Assembly (NCBI RefSeq): GCF_026745355.1 | Contig: NC_079209.1 | Coordinates: 19,707,987 to 19,771,986 of the forward strand | DNA length: 64,000 nucleotides | Origin: Beta vulgaris subsp. vulgaris | Lineage: Eukaryota; Streptophyta; Magnoliopsida; Caryophyllales; Amaranthaceae | Direction: 5' to 3' | Shown here: piece after piece, positions 45,500 to 55,344 of the stretch | How positions within the stretch are numbered: the stretch's first letter is position 1 | Layout: each line of letters starts with the position of its first letter | Position numbers and translations under genes: made by a program | The notes under the pieces: model-generated | Database searches by the model: none | Seen by the model: only the letters and a program-made list of their open reading frames with translations | Told to the model about the DNA's origin: nothing

Positions 45500-46976
45500 C
45501 GGGATTGAGTGCGTTCGTGTTGCTCCAGAACTGCACTCTTTGTGTTGTGTACAACACTCGTACTACTAACCGACGATGTGGGAGAAGTGGGACATGATCT
45601 AGCCAAGGTCCCAAATTTGGTAGGAGTGGTCGTTCGTCCTGTTCCGCTCCCCGTTTTTTTGGAGCAACATCAAGAATTTCATGGTCAAAGGGAGATGTAC
45701 AACTGTCTGGAATTGCGGCAACTGCGAAGGTTGGCTTGGGTTCAGAGTTAAAGCTTTCATTTGGTCGAATGTCAAGTCTTCCATGTATCCCTCATCCTCC
45801 ATTGGGAGAACATAGTCTGTGAAGCCGGGATTCAACTCCGGGAGGAGAGGCCTGGCGTGATGGTTTAACAAGAATGGTCTGGTGTTATTCTGGAATCGAA
45901 GGTGAAGGGAGATAAGGGTGGAGAACGGGGTGGGGTGTCGGGTGGAGACGCCAGTCGGGGGGTGAATGGTATAATCTCCTCCTGATTTTGGAACATGAGA
46001 TGTGGACGGGGTGGGAAATGTATCATGAGTGGGTTTGAGAATGTAAATACTCGATGTTTAAGAAGGAGATGGAGTAATTTATTTGCGAGAAACGGGTTTT
46101 ACGTGGACAGGGGTAGTATTTTTAGAGTGTGGGATGTTGGTTGGGGTGGGATAATAATTTCGGGTATAGGAAAATTCGGGAGGCTGGAGAAGAGAGAATT
46201 TACTGGCATGGCAGAATTTTGAGTGGACATGTCAGGAGAAGCTTCTTTTCTTCCCTGCTTTTCATTTTCTCATTGGTTGACATTACGTGAAGTTGAGTTT
46301 CTGAGGAAACTAGGGTGGCTTGGCAGTCTTCTTTGATTTCACAAAGTGCAGCAAAAGTATTTTCTGATGACACATGATCCACCTGCTTTTTAAAATCTTT
46401 GCCATTGATAATATTATTTTTATTATATTTTGGACCCATTTTTCCATGTGTGCTTCCTTTTTCTGTGTCACCTTTTCTTTTCTCTTGTTCGTTTGAACTT
46501 TTTGCTACTCATTTTCTGTTTGAATTTTTATTATGTTATTACTCGTAGGTTGTTTGAATATGGTGGATTTTGGACACTAAACCGGGTGGTGGCCGAAGCT
46601 TTGACAAATATTAAAATAACCCTGACCCGATGCATATGTGATTTCTTGATAAATCTTTCCATTCCATACTCCTTCTGATAATTTCTTATTTGCATCCACC
46701 ATAGGCATAGGGATGCATATCTCCTTTTATCTCCCTCAATAGAATTTGTGTCTAATTTGAGCACTTCACCAATAGATTTTCCTACATTCAATAAAATTTC
46801 TTGTTGTAGGAGTTCCACTGGTAATTCAGGAAGGTGCGCCCAAATCTGCTTTTGCGAGATAGTAATCTTGGATGGATTGAACCCAGGCATCCATGGATGG
46901 ATCCAAATATGGCTACCCATGATGAACCATGGTCCTCCAGTGAGTATCTCAAGCTTCTTCTTCCGGTAATGGACAC
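45500..46976 (-). pseudogene. LINE A ORF1 (broken)
   Basis: At 46920-46531 the minus strand reads MGSHIWIHPWMPGFNPSKIT, QIWAHLPELPVELLQQEILL and NVGKSIGEVLKLDTNSIEGD, then a KRRYASLCL stretch. This is the DUF4283-like block of plant L1 ORF1 (nucleic-acid-binding, chaperone-type protein). The expected zinc knuckle after it is not readable. A Ser/Arg-rich stretch at 45606-45229 may include the ORF1 end and the ORF2 start. Confidence 0.75.
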
Positions 46977-47479
46977 ACTATTATGTAGAAACCTCTACCT
47001 ATTGTTGTCGCCTCCAATAGCCCTTGCCAATGCCATTTCTTACGTAATTCTTACTTGAGAAAATCCTTAAGTAAATATTTTTCCATATGGTTACAAATGA
47101 TAGTTAGCTGCCATGGTTTGCTTAGTGCCCCACTTCTTCTCTTTTAAGGGGACGAATAAATCTTTCTCTTACATGTTAGGTGGGGGTGAGGTAGAGAATG
47201 GAAATGGTGGCAGTGCGGTATCAAACATTCTGATATACATAACCTTCCTTTAGAATCTGCTTTCTAGTGCATGAATTAAAGAGACTAGGACTTCTTTCAA
47301 AAAAAAAAAAAAAAAAGAGACTAGGACTTGTTTTGGTGTTGTAGCATCGTCGGGGTGGCGGTTGGTGGTTGCGGTGGCCTTTGCTAAATAGAGAGTTGTG
47401 CTAGTAGCTTAGTACTTTGTCCCTTGAGGGTGGATAGGGGTATTTCTCTTTATGGTGGGGGGATGAGAGAGAAGAGAGG
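46977..47479 (-). other. 5' leader of LINE A with a small A-tailed insertion
   Basis: Non-coding sequence upstream of ORF1. It contains AAAGAGACTAGGACTT (47278-47293), CTTTC, an A run (47299-47316) and the same hexadecamer again (47314-47329). This looks like a tiny A-tailed insertion between direct repeats. The outer end meets the candidate LINE TSD at 47480. Confidence 0.5.
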
Positions 47480-47689
47480 TTGCAAATCTAACTATGTTAA
47501 ATTAAAGAGGAATTGAACAATTAAAGGAAATATTAAAATGACGAATTTAACGCCTTTCTCTATCTAGACTTCCTCTTTGCGCAGATTATACAATAATAGG
47601 CATGGAATGGAAAACTAAAGCTCATAAGGCACTTTAGGAGAGTTCATCGGCGGTAAATAAGCAAGGCCCAATCTGGGAGTCTCGAGCGA

Positions 47690-49766
47690 AAAACTTAAAA
47701 TCAATTGATGCGATTTTAGGGGTTTGAATGTTGGAAATGGAGGTGGAGGTTCGATTGGTGATTCAGGAGGAGGTTCTCTCTCCGCGCACTTCTCTTCATT
47801 CCTTGCATAATCTGGCTATGCTGACAGGGAATTTCTCAAATTGGTTAGAGCAAATTAAATCGATTGAGAAGATGGCACCTAAGCAGAGTCATCGCATTAA
47901 TAGGGAAGGTATAATTGATCCATTACCTATTTTATTTTCTCCATAAAATCAGGAAGTAGATAAGGATATTGTTGAACAACATAATCTAATGGAAAATATG
48001 GTTAATATTGATATAACTGATGTTAAATCGGAGATCGATTTCTGGAATAGGGAGCGCACCCTCCTTCTCATATTTGAGGGATTTATTAGGCGAATATGGC
48101 AAACTTATGGTGTTGAGAAAGTTCATTTAGTTAAGAAAAGAATTTATATATTGAGATTTCGTTCTATGGAGAAGAGAGATGAAATTTAGAGTGGGAATGA
48201 GGTGCTCTTTGATAATTAACCCCTTATTGCCAAGCCTTGGACTGTAGACATTAATTTGTGTAATGATAATTTGAAAGTTTTACCTACTTGGGTACAGTTG
48301 AACCTGGATTTCAAATATTAGAGTGAGTCATGTTTAGAGAAAATTCACGAGGGATTAGGGAAGTTGATCAAATTTAATCAAACTACGAATAAGAGGGACA
48401 AGCTCAAGTATGCTCGAGTTTTTGGTTGAGGTTCAAGTTGACATGGCATTCCCTGAGTGCATATCTTTTTGTGAATGAGAGAGACATGGTTACTAGCGTC
48501 GAGGTCCTCTATGAATGGAAGCCTAAAGTTTGCTCCGAATGTAAAGGTATGGGCCATGATGGGGCTTAATGTGTCAAGGATAGAGCTAAGCAGATCTGGA
48601 GGCCTATAGTTACTAACAAAGATAAGACTCAGCAGGGAGGTGATGAAAAAGAGGTGAGGTAGGGTAATGAATTCGAAGAAGTGAGGAATCCTGTAAGAAG
48701 GATCCTAACTAGTCCAAGGCCTGCTAATATCCACAATAAACTTTGGAGTTTTGGGAGAACGAGTGAGTATAGTTGTGTGTGGGAAGGTGGAATGTATGCC
48801 ACATGTCTTGTCTTAAGCAGGAGTTAGGCAGGCTCGTACTAGTGATGGATAGAATGATGGTGTGAAATGTAAGGCGCCTAAATAGCCAACAAAAGCAGCT
48901 CGATGTTAGAAGATTTATTCAATTAAATAAAGTAGTTGGCTTAGTAGGGCTCCTCAAAACAAAGATAAAGGCCTACAACATGGGGGTCCTTTATTGGAGA
49001 GTTTTTAGTGGGTTGTGCTTTAGTTCTAATTCTAGCTAACTATCATAATGGTGGCAAGGTTATGATTGCTTGGAATCCTAATAGTTTCACTATCACCATT
49101 ACTCATTTTCCAGGCCAACTGATACACTGTTTAGGTTGTCCTGAACATGGTAGCACTAGTTTCTTTTGCTTTCTCTTGTATGGTTTCAATGATGCAATTT
49201 TGAGAAGGATGGATTGTTAATACGTTGTGCTGTTAAAAGATCAGGTAAATAGGCCATGGATGATTATAGAGGAAAGAATTGGGTCAGTAGCCAAGTTACA
49301 TGATTATGAGGAGTTATAGAGGTGTATGGTGAATTGTGGGATGCAAGATATGAAATGCACATGCTACCAGTTCACTTGGAACAACAAGGAACGGGGTGAG
49401 AAAAACGTCTTGGGTATGCTTGATAGAATCATGGTTAATCAAGCTTCGTGTCACACTTTTCATGAAGTTATCACCCCCTTCTTGCCAGAAGGCCAGTTTG
49501 ATCACTGCCCTATCATGATTGTTGACTATCCGAGTATTACTCCGGGTAAGAGACCTTTCAGATATTTTCATATGTTGAGTGAATCTCCAAAATTTTGTGA
49601 TCTTATAAACGAAGGGTGGATTATGGAGGTTAGAGGTTGTCCTATGTTTAAAACAATTGCAAAGCTTAATAATATTAAAAGATTATTGAAGAAATTGAAT
49701 GCTAATGGGTACTCTGATATCCAAGCAAAGGATGTTAATGCCTATCAAACAATGACGACCTGTTAG
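47690..49766 (+). pseudogene. LINE B: ORF1 and endonuclease remnant, truncated
   Basis: A second L1-type LINE on the plus strand. ORF1 (from about 47728) has DUF4283-like text, SEIDFWNRERTLLLIFEGFI and YGVEKVHLVKKRIYILRFRS. Further on lie KPWTVDINLCNDNLKVLPTW and a CCHC-type knuckle, CSECKGMGHDGA followed by a stop and C, at about 48535-48572. The ORF2 endonuclease starts near 48861 (WNVRRLNSQQKQLDVRRFI, with a stop in place of a Trp codon) and continues to 49766 (MVNCGMQDMKCTCYQFTWNN, LDRIMVNQASCHTFHEV, FRYFHMLSESPKFCDLINEG). No reverse transcriptase follows: the LINE stops where the Tat-2 region begins. Confidence 0.85.
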
Positions 49767-49787
49767 GCTCTTCAAAAAAGGAAGGCA

Positions 49788-50160
49788 TCCATTTGTCTTC
49801 TGGCCGGCTTTCTTCTTCATATAGCTTCCGTCTGGGGATTGAATCTTCATTCAGTTTCTAGACGAGGCTCTTTCCCAGAGGGAAAGCGGCAAACTGTCTT
49901 TTGGCCGACTTCCTTCCTGGGGCAACCTTCGTCTAGAAAAATTATTTTTCAGTTTCTGGTCGAGGCTCTTTTTTCAGATGAGAAGCAACCAATTGTGTTT
50001 TGGTCGAGTTCCTTCCTCGCGGACCTTCGTCTGGCGACTGAAATCATTTTACATTTTCTTGACGAGTCTTTCTCCCATGAGGAGCGGCTAACCGTCTTTT
50101 GCTTGACTTCCTCCTTTGGGCAACCTTCATTTGGGGACTGAAACTATTTTTCTAACTTGT
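49788..50160 (+). repeat. tandem array, 99-bp unit, next to the Tat-2 antisense gene
   Basis: Four imperfect units start at 49788, 49887, 49986 and 50085. Each carries a CTGTCTTTTGGCCGACTTCC-like start, a CAACCTTCGTCTGG-like middle and a CAGTTTCTGGTCGAGGCTC-like segment. The last is shortened. Confidence 0.85.
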
Positions 50161-50177
50161 GATTTCCATTTTCTTTT

Positions 50178-51623
50178 TTGAAAAATACCCCGACGTCCAA
50201 GTTGTTAGGAGAGAAGGCGGATACTAAGAAAAGGCCGACCACCACGGGGGATGCTCCTCCTCCCAAGAAATCTAAATGCTTTACGGCCAAGAAGAAGGTC
50301 CAGCGCACGTCACTACCGAAGGTGGAGAAGTCTCTAAAATCGGAAGACATGACGACCATCGTTCCCTTTGTTGGGGATGGTATTCTTATGCCTTTTACTG
50401 CCGTTAAACAACCGGACGAGGTTATACTTCTAGAAAGCCCTAAGAAGGCCGAAGGTCAATCCACACAGCCGGACGCAACTAAGGAGGGCTCCGCCTTTTC
50501 TAGCCATGTTGCGAGGGTGGTATCCCAAATGCCCTCAGCTTATAGATCTGCCTCCTTGTCATCCAGTGAGTCCTACTACTCCAACATGGTGAAGACACTG
50601 CGTGTTGGCGGGCGTCCGATGAGTCCATCCAAAAGACTAATAGTTGTTATTCCCGTCAGGAACATTGATGATTCCCCTCTTTCAAATAAGGGCATGGGAC
50701 TAGCTGAAGTAGTTTGTGAAGCTTCCCCGGTTCTCTCGGATGATGAATCCTCGGTTGCTTTTGCCAGGATGACATCGGTCGAGCGCGAGAAGCTCAAACA
50801 GGAGGTCTTCTAGTGCTTTCCTGAGCCTTACCTCAAAGGCTTGAAAGGTGCTTCTTCTGGGCATGTGGGCTACATGTCTCAACTTGCTGCTGAGGTATGG
50901 TGATCCTTTATCTGTCATTCCTCTTTTGTACTTATACAGTAATTTGTTTTTACATGATCGTGTAGCTTACATGCATTTTCTACTTCGTTTTAGCTTTTTG
51001 CTCGTAGTATCATAATAGAATACTGGTCTAGACTGCTCAGAAAGGAAAACAAATAGCTCGCCCACAAAGCTACAACGGTCAGGGATAAAGCCATGCATGA
51101 TATCCAAATGGCGGAAATCCTGCATCGCCAGTCTAGGGAAGCATGGGAGAAGCGCTCAGCTGAGATGGAGGCGGCCAACAAAAACTACCTCATTCGCATC
51201 AACAGTCTCTTTGACAAGAAGGATGAGTTGGAGTTTGCCTTGAAGGCTGAGAGGAACACTGTCCTCCTGGCCGTTGTCCAACTTAGAAGGGAGAACTGCC
51301 TTCTAAGGGAACAAAACCATCGGCTAAAGGAAGCATGGGTTGAAGCCTTCGAAGATGCCAAGGAGGCTCTAAGTGAGATTGTGGACTCCTCCAAAACCTA
51401 GGCTGTGAAGGCATTTGAAATGCTGGCCGAGGCGGATGACATTCCTCGCTTTGAACGTCGTCTAGATTTCAAAAAGAGTCTTCAGAGAGCCATGGTGGCC
51501 GGCGATGAACCTCTAGTGTTTCAGGAATTATCTGATGACAAAGCAGAGGAGGAGGCGCCCGAGCAAGAGACTCCAGAAACTGATGTTACCATCCCCCCAT
51601 ACTCAGTAGAGCTTATAGCTTAA
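50178..51623 (+). pseudogene. Tat-2 antisense gene (aORF), 3' part, interrupted by stops
   Basis: Exon A (50178-50894, 239 codons, one internal stop at 50811-50813) is Lys/Ser/Pro-rich (SKLLGEKADTKKRPTTTGDA, MSPSKRLIVVIPVRNI, PYLKGLKGASSGHVGYMSQL). A phase-0 intron (50895-50993, GAG|GTATGG ... GTTTTAG) follows. Exon B (50994-51623, stops at 51051-51053 and 51399-51401) is a long coiled coil (HRQSREAWEKRSAEMEAANK, KKDELEFALKAERNTVLLAV, RRENCLLREQNHRLKEAWVE). The upstream PF04195-like domain seen in Tat-1 is absent. It is antisense to Tat-2 pol. Intron position and phase match the Tat-1 gene, which supports common ancestry. Confidence 0.75.
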
Positions 51624-52748
51624 GCCCCCTTGTTGTTGTAACTTGGTCGAGGCCATTCTGTACTTAGTTATTTTGTTTTTCTATTTTTTCGGTTGTAATC
51701 CTTTTGAAAAAATCAATATATATCAGAAATTTTTGTCCAATCTTGCTTTTGTTTGCTAATTACCATAATGACTCGTCTAATTCTGAAGATCAATGAATTC
51801 TAAATAATTGTAACTCACCCAATACTATTACAATTGATGGACGAATTACATTTGTAATTTTACTCCCATACTTGTACTATTCGTCTGACTTTAGACAAAA
51901 ACTCGTAGGAAAAATTCCTTCGTTATGGAACAATCGTCAAGGGGTTTTAACCTCAATGCTTTTTTTATGCTAGGTACCAAACTTTCCCATGCAATTCATG
52001 CATGATCATGGACTGAGGCGAGGTTGTTTAGATGGCAATTCATCTTAGCTTTTTTAGGCGACTACTGCTTTTTCTTATTCTTGGACGGATTCAACTTTAG
52101 CTGAAACCTTGAACCTCTATATATCGGCTCTCCCCCTTTCTTGGACGAAGTGGATGTTATTATTTGTTCGAAGAAGGAAAACAACCATGAATGTCTAGGA
52201 TTTCTTAAGGAAAAAAGCATTCAAGAGACCGTTGGCTAGACCAGCTTTCTTTATTTGTTTATTTGTAATAACTTGTTTCTTTACTAAGGTAGTTATTACC
52301 TAGATGGCCTTATGGTTGTAAGTAAGATCCCGTTACTAAGGTGTCTTAATATTGGTCGCCTTCTTTTAGGAGATTGATGTTACTCCTTTTAGAATTATCC
52401 AATTGAATGCCATTCGACATGTGACAAACCTTATAGATTTGTATCATGTTTGGCCGGTCTCCTTGTAGAAGCAATGTGCGTCAAGGAAATTTTCCTTGTT
52501 TTGCTGATATTGTGGACATTTTTGTTTTTATTTATTTTGTTACTTAGTTAGAATTACTTATTTAGATCACTCATTTGGCCGGTGGTAAGATGCCCCTAAG
52601 TAAATACCGTTAAGTAATAACCAAAGAAACAAATATTGGGGGAAAGTAGAATTGTTGTATTATATGAATTTTTCTTGGCTAATCACCAAGCTACATGTAT
52701 ACAGATCGACTTTTTCATTGATGTGCTGCAGCACTTTTGTTGGAATCT
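51624..52748. other. Tat-2 spacer between antisense gene and pol
   Basis: 1.1 kb, T-rich, without coding matches. AATCAATATATATCAG near 51710 could serve as a polyadenylation region for the antisense gene. It ends with TCT (52746-52748), the target site of CACTA 3. Confidence 0.55.
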
Positions 52749-52767
52749 CACTACTAGAAAAACGACG

Positions 52768-53035
52768 ATTTGCGTCGCACTGAAACAGAAATGACGCAAA
52801 AGGGTCATTTGCGTCGCACGCGAAAAAGAGTGTGACGCACATCATGTGTAAATGAGCACCAGTATGAGCTATATGCATCGCATATACCATAGGTGCGTTG
52901 CAAAAGCCTAATGTGCGTCGGACCTTCAGGCGCATACGACGCGAATCATCTTCGGAGATCTGCGTCACATGTTACATTAACGCGTTGCAAAAGCCCAATT
53001 TGCGTCGGACTTCACGACCCGTCCGACGCAGATCC
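52768..53035. repeat. left subterminal array of CACTA element 3
   Basis: Repeated TTTGCGTCGCAC / GTGCGACGCA words in both orientations, with degenerate members (TGCGTCGGAC, GCGTTGCAAAAG). Facing units can form hairpins. Confidence 0.85.
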
Positions 53036-53079
53036 ACGGCCCACTACTTAATCCGCGTGTCTTTAGGTTTAACCGTATC

Positions 53080-53525
53080 ACCCCCACTCACTCCAGCAGT
53101 TTGAAACTTAAACCTAAAATTCCTTTAATTCACTCCTGCTTCCTCTCACTCTCCTCTCTCTCTCTCTCTTTCCCCCTCCCTCATTCACTCCATTTCTTTC
53201 CTTAAACCTAAAATTTCAGCCGCTTCCTCTCACTCTCCTCTCTCTCTCTCTCTTTCCCCCTCCCTCACTCACTCCATTTCTTTCCTTAAACCTAAAATTT
53301 CACCGCATCATTTCAATTTCATTCGTTCAGCACTCGATTTCGTTCGTTCAGCACTCGATCTCGTTCGTACAGCACTCGATTTCGTTCGTTCAGCACTAGA
53401 TTTCGTTCGTTCAGCACTCCATTTCTTCACGCTTCACTCCACTTCGTTCGTTCCACTTCGTTCGTTCGTTCGTTCACCACTCCATTTCGTTCGTTCGTGA
53501 AATAAGGTAACTTGCTTTATTTTTC
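53080..53525 (+). promoter_or_regulatory. pyrimidine-rich leader with internal duplications and a donor site in CACTA 3
   Basis: A unit of about 90 bp beginning TTAAACCTAAAATT and containing CTCTCTCTCTCTCTTTCCCC is present twice (53107-53202, 53203-53286). Repeats of CAGCACTCGATTTCGTTCGT (about 53327-53425) and TTCG runs follow. GAAATAAG|GTAACTTGC at about 53507 is a good 5' splice site and is followed by T-rich intron-like sequence. No ORF of note follows. Confidence 0.4.
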
Positions 53526-54057
53526 CTTTTTCTTCTTTTTCGCATGTCTTAATTTATTGATATTTGTCATTTTTTCCAGATCTGTTTTAAGACCTCCTCA
53601 TTTCTTCGCTTTTCCAGTTCGAATTTCCAGAAATTTCATAAAGAACAACTGAGGAAGAGCCATGACTTCCAGTTCAAACATTTCTTCGGTTGTTTAGATC
53701 TGATTTTGTTGATTTTTAGGTTCAATTGTTTATCTTAGTTTTGTATTTTTTAGATCTGACAAAGAACAAAATTGAAGAAGAATAATATTTATTTTCGTTT
53801 AATTTTTGGATTCAATTTAGTTTTATTTTTGTTGAATTTTTAGGTTCAATTTCGTTTTATTTTCGTTCAATTTTAATGTTTAATTTCGTTTTATTTTCTT
53901 TCAGTTTTTAGATCTGATTTTGTTTTATTTTCGTTCATGTGTTTGTTTTGACATTTTGTATTTCATCCATGTTGGATGCAACCATGTTGTAATTCTGGTT
54001 GGTGTTTTATTTGTGTTCATGTGAGTTTGTCTCTGGTTGTTAATGGTGAAATAAATT
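53526..54057. other. T-rich intron-like interior of CACTA 3
   Basis: Repeated TTTCGTTTTATTTTCGTTCA-like words, no coding matches. It ends in a T run followed by an A run at the start of the right array. Confidence 0.55.
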
Positions 54058-54084
54058 TTGTTTTTTTTTTTTTTTAAAAAAAAT

Positions 54085-54430
54085 GGGCCATTTGCTTCGG
54101 ATGTGGCCCTCTATCCGACGCAAATTCTACTTTTTTTTTAAAAAAAAAATGGAACATATGCGTCGCACATGGCCAATGGTGCGACGCAGATGCGTGATTT
54201 GCGTCGCATCATTGACTATGTGCGACGCAAATTTCCCTTCTTTGGCAGATTGTTGGGCTGGGGAGAGCCATCTGCGTCGCACCGTATACAAGGTGCATCA
54301 CAAATAGCTAAACGATCTGCGTCGTTTCCGCATACGACGCAGATCAAAATAGGTCATTTGCGTCGAGACCTGGGCCGTCGGACCCATGTCCGACGCAAAT
54401 AGGGGTCTCAAATCCGACGCAAATCGACAT
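54085..54430. repeat. right subterminal hairpin array of CACTA element 3
   Basis: Consecutive hairpins, for example ATTTGCGTCGCA paired with TGCGACGCAAAT at about 54196-54231 and ATCTGCGTCGT paired with ACGACGCAGAT at about 54317-54346. A second T(n)A(n) tract lies inside at 54131-54149. Confidence 0.9.
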
Positions 54431-54466
54431 TTCTCTACTAGTGTCTAACAAGATTTTCTTAATAGC

Positions 54467-55344
54467 TCAGACGTGATACTTTTTCAAGGTATCTGAGTTC
54501 CAAGTTCGCGGAATAATACGACCATCCATGCCCTGAAGACGAAAGGTACCACTTCCAACCTTGGTGTTAGTTTGCCCAACTCTTTAGCTCTGCCGATAAC
54601 CTCCATTTTCCTTAGCAATGAGTCAACTACTTTGTGTGGTCGTCTGGCGACACTCTTGCTAAAATCCCGAGCCATGCGAAGCTTATACAACTGGATTCTT
54701 AGCAATGCATTGCCCCTGATCTCTACTACCTGATCCAAGGTCGTGCTCAGGGCTGCCCAATTAGCCTCATTTGAGTATAACATTATTCTGAGAGTACGTT
54801 CCTCTATCTCGATAGGCAAGATGGCTTCAGGACCATATACTAGCATTAACGAAGTTTCCTTAGTTCAATTCTTGGTTGTTGTTGTGATGGACTATAATAC
54901 CAACTGTAATCCCTCCACTCATAGTCCTTCAACTAACATTGTCTAGTTTCTTTGAAGTGAGCCTTGATTTCTCGTTCAGCCAACAAGTCTTTGTGTTTAG
55001 GAGTCTCCAATTGTGGTCCATTGTCAAAGAGGATGGACTAAGGCAAGCAAAATCTTGTTATGATATTTTCACAAATGAAGTCTTTATTATTACTAATCAT
55101 TTCCCACATTGCTTCAGCTTCAATCCATATAGTGAAGTAATCCACAACTACAATCACAAATTTTTTCTGACCGACGCTATAGCAAAAGGTCCTAAAATGT
55201 CCATGCCCCCTTTGGCAAAGGGAAGCGGGAACAAGACTGGAGTCAAATAGTTGGATGACTTTTGGTGAACGTTACGATGCTTTTGACAACTATCACTTTT
55301 TTTGGCATAGAAGAGCGTCTACTTTCAAGGTTGGCTAATAATAC
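54467..55344 (-). pseudogene. Tat-2 integrase core and pol C-terminus (broken, internally deleted)
   Basis: Minus-strand pieces: LASLCQRGHGHFRTF-like text, then KFVIVVVDYFTIWIEAEAM (first catalytic Asp) near 55190-55110 and ILFDNGPQLET near 55020 (second Asp). From 54846 come LVYGPEAILPIEIEERTLRI and the C-terminal ends, with TLKKYHV and a stop at 54467-54469. The region that should carry the catalytic Glu is not readable, and the core seems shortened by deletion. Confidence 0.8.

Larger units (their letters stand above)
27828..47479 (-). mobile_element. L1-type LINE A, apparently full length, interrupted by an Athila element and a MITE
   Basis: On the minus strand the order is a 5' leader, ORF1 with a DUF4283-like block, ORF2 with endonuclease, reverse transcriptase, zf-RVT and RNase H, a short 3' UTR and a poly(A) tail (poly-T at 27827-27839 on the plus strand). 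The decamer TTGCAAATCT occurs right next to the tail (27818-27827) and again at 47480-47489, a candidate TSD. Subtracting the Athila insertion and the MITE leaves about 6.1 kb, a normal length for a plant L1. About 100 bp or more of reverse transcriptase sequence is missing at the Athila 3' junction. ORFs are broken, so it is not active. Confidence 0.8.
52749..54443. mobile_element. CACTA element 3, small non-autonomous
   Basis: The left end reads CACTACTAGAAAAACGACG. The right end, reverse-complemented, reads CACTAGTAGAGAAATGTCG. Both continue into ATTTGCGTCG. TCT flanks both sides (52746-52748, 54444-54446). Subterminal arrays built on TTTGCGTCGCAC occupy 52768-53035 and 54085-54430. The interior has a duplicated pyrimidine-rich leader but no transposase. 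It is inserted in the spacer of Tat-2 next to the end of pol. Confidence 0.92.

Noticed and set aside
49761..49780. Left LTR end of Tat-2 at TGTTAGGCTCTTC
   Set aside because: It starts TGTTA like the known LTR end but the following bases do not match 62839 onward.
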